Shown here: piece after piece, positions 62,866 through 64,000 of the stretch
How positions within the stretch are numbered: the stretch's first letter is position 1
Layout of the letters: each line of letters begins with the position of its first letter
From: Ramazzottius varieornatus
Lineage: Eukaryota > Tardigrada > Eutardigrada > Parachela > Ramazzottiidae
DNA length: 64,000 bases
Assembly (NCBI GenBank): GCA_001949185.1
Contig: BDGG01000002.1
Span: forward strand, 3,713,427 to 3,777,426
Reading direction: 5' to 3'
Program-made: the position numbers and the translations under genes
The notes under the pieces: generated by a model
Seen by the model: only the letters and a program-made list of their open reading frames with translations
Told to the model about the DNA's origin: nothing
Databases searched by the model: none

Positions 62866-63150
62866 CTGCGTCCTTCGCTATCTTCCACGCGGGAACGTTG
62901 AGAAAATACGGAGCTTTCTGTACCGGAAACGGAAGCAAACAGGCCTACAAACACAATGACAGGGTCTTATTACTATACCACCCGCTACTGTGTTATTAGT
63001 TATCGCGTACGGATGTGGTTTCTAGTGTTGCAACACGGAATTTCTAAAAAGACGAAATTTCTAACAGAAACGGATTATCCAATAAAATAAAGAACCAAAA
63101 AAGACAGCTGGGGAACCCAGACCAGAAAGAAAGATCGCTCAGCTTCTTCA
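62866..63150. other. Short intergenic, no gene seen
   Basis: Possible 5' sequence of the membrane-protein gene and 3' untranslated sequence of the Gly-rich gene (an AATAAAATAAAG at 63081-63092 lies in plus sense only). Confidence 0.4.
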
Positions 63151-63621
63151 TCACTTGTCCACGACTCCTTGGCCTGATCCAGGCTGATTTGGTGTCCCGT
63201 ACTTCTGAGGCTGAAGAGACTCGCTGTTGCTGATATGGACGCCACCAACGCCAGTCTGTCCTTCAGCGAAGCCACCTTGGTATGTGCCCGTTGGGATACC
63301 TGTCGCTGCCGCACCTTCACCTGCTCCTGCTTGATGTCCCTGGCCGGGCATATGAGTATGGCTAAACTGTGAATTGAGCTCGGAAGTGACAGCGGAGGTA
63401 TTTCCTAGACTGCCTGCGCCACTTGGAACTCCGCTAGCTTGTCCACCACCAGCCTTGATCAGTTGGGGACTTTCGTCGATACTTCCACCTCCACCGGATG
63501 TCCCACCCAAGCCAATGGCGTTCGTCCCCACTTCCTTTCCTCCCAGCATCACTTCTTTGTCATCTCGGACAAACTGCGAAGCGTCAACCGGGCCTTTCGT
63601 GTCTTTAGCCGAGGTATCCAT
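63151..63621 (-). CDS. Small Gly-rich intrinsically disordered protein
   Basis: The family is not recognised. One coding exon of 156 residues starts at the ATG 63621, placed 8 bases after an acceptor (TTCCGTTTTCAG). The upstream exon (ending at GTAAGT, about 63702) has no ATG, so it is 5' untranslated, which supports this start. There is no signal peptide, membrane span or cysteine. Composition is strongly Gly, Ser, Gln, Ala and Thr with runs such as GLGGTSGGGGS and HTHMPGQGHQAGAGEGAAAT, and little hydrophobic content, so it is predicted disordered and soluble. It begins with a charged segment (MDTSAKDTKGPVDASQFVRD). Hydrophilic Gly-rich proteins of this size include LEA-like stress proteins, but no LEA, SMP or CAHS motif is visible, so function stays open. 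Confidence 0.65.
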   Translation of the reverse strand: MDTSAKDTKGPVDASQFVRDDKEVMLGGKEVGTNAIGLGGTSGGGGSIDESPQLIKAGGGQASGVPSGAGSLGNTSAVTSELNSQFSHTHMPGQGHQAGAGEGAAATGIPTGTYQGGFAEGQTGVGGVHISNSESLQPQKYGTPNQPGSGQGVVDK

Positions 63622-64000
63622 CACCACGTCTGAAAACGGAAGGGTTCCAAGCTGCAGCCAACTTTCGATGAAGTAGAGCATCGCGCAGTCAGACACTTAC
63701 GTTCTTCGCGTCCAAGCTGTCCAAGGCGCACGATGTGAGATGGGGAGATGAATCAGTGACCTATGTCGCGAAGAGATGGAGAACACAATGGACGGAAAAT
63801 CGGAGAAAAGGTAGAACAGACTCCACGTAGTACGTTCTGTGGACACCGATGAGCTGCTAAACCGAGCGGCCCAGTATTGATTGCCAATCAACTCAGTAGT
63901 GCTCGGTTTAACTTAGCAGCTCTGTCGAACAGGAAATACGATTCGCTGTCATCCCTAAATAGAGTAAAGAACCTGCCACAGGTTGGATCAGGCTACTAGT
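63622..64000 (-). other. 5' intron, untranslated exon and promoter region of the Gly-rich gene
   Basis: A 72-bp intron (about 63630-63701) has GTAAGT and TTTTCAG ends. The exon to its right is non-coding. A palindromic pair, GAGCTGCTAAACCGAGC at 63849-63865 and GCTCGGTTTAACTTAGCAGC at about 63901-63920, forms an inverted repeat with a ~35-base loop in the putative promoter. Confidence 0.5.

Overview
The window is nuclear DNA from a small-genome invertebrate animal. Genes are split by GT-AG introns, most of them 55-500 bp. The recognisable products are metazoan: a RING-H2 ubiquitin ligase, CDC34, SLC38A9, CFAP43, INPP5E, a CaM kinase kinase, a GLUT-type sugar carrier and an SLC35F-type carrier. 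CFAP43 implies a motile axoneme, at least in sperm. The gene set does not name the phylum; a tardigrade or similar compact bilaterian is a guess. One 50-base run of N (11678-11727) shows this is a draft scaffold.

Layout. 1-6.1 kb: an RNF38/44-like E3 ligase (+) and an unrecognised 314-residue protein (-). 6.1-11.2 kb: low coding signal, a broken acidic-protein gene, a small uncharacterised gene and a 230-bp hairpin repeat. 11.2-19.9 kb: a nest of transposons. A roughly 7.9-kb element with 48-bp terminal inverted repeats holds a BED-finger/DDE transposase of the widespread 'ADNC(A/S)GQNKN' type, now broken. It also holds an intact-looking, intron-containing gene for a secreted or membrane protein on the opposite strand. 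A decayed pogo-type transposon sits in a transposase intron, and a short hairpin element sits in the right terminal repeat. 20.8-24.6 kb: a modular AT-hook protein (+) and CDC34 (-). 24.6-31.9 kb: gene-poor, with several hairpin repeats. 31.9-42.1 kb: SLC38A9 and CFAP43 (both +). 43.1-44.9 kb: a decayed alkaline phosphatase. 45.6-59.3 kb: SLC35F-like, INPP5E and CaMKK (all +). 60-64 kb: an intronless sugar transporter, an unrecognised multi-pass membrane protein and a Gly-rich disordered protein (all -).

I rebuilt exons by hand from splice signals and reading phase. For RNF, the AT-hook gene, CDC34, SLC38A9, CFAP43, SLC35F, INPP5E and CaMKK every junction keeps frame to a natural stop, which is strong internal support. 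The genes do not form one pathway. Nutrient and signal handling (SLC38A9, CaMKK, SLC2, SLC35F) and cilium/flagellum biology (CFAP43, INPP5E) are each represented more than once.

Non-coding DNA is dominated by short hairpin (MITE-like) repeats. One family of about 50-90 bp, with arms ending in GTGGCGCA and an asymmetric conserved loop, recurs at least seven times, mostly inside introns of unrelated genes. A second family of about 190-210 bp has three copies.
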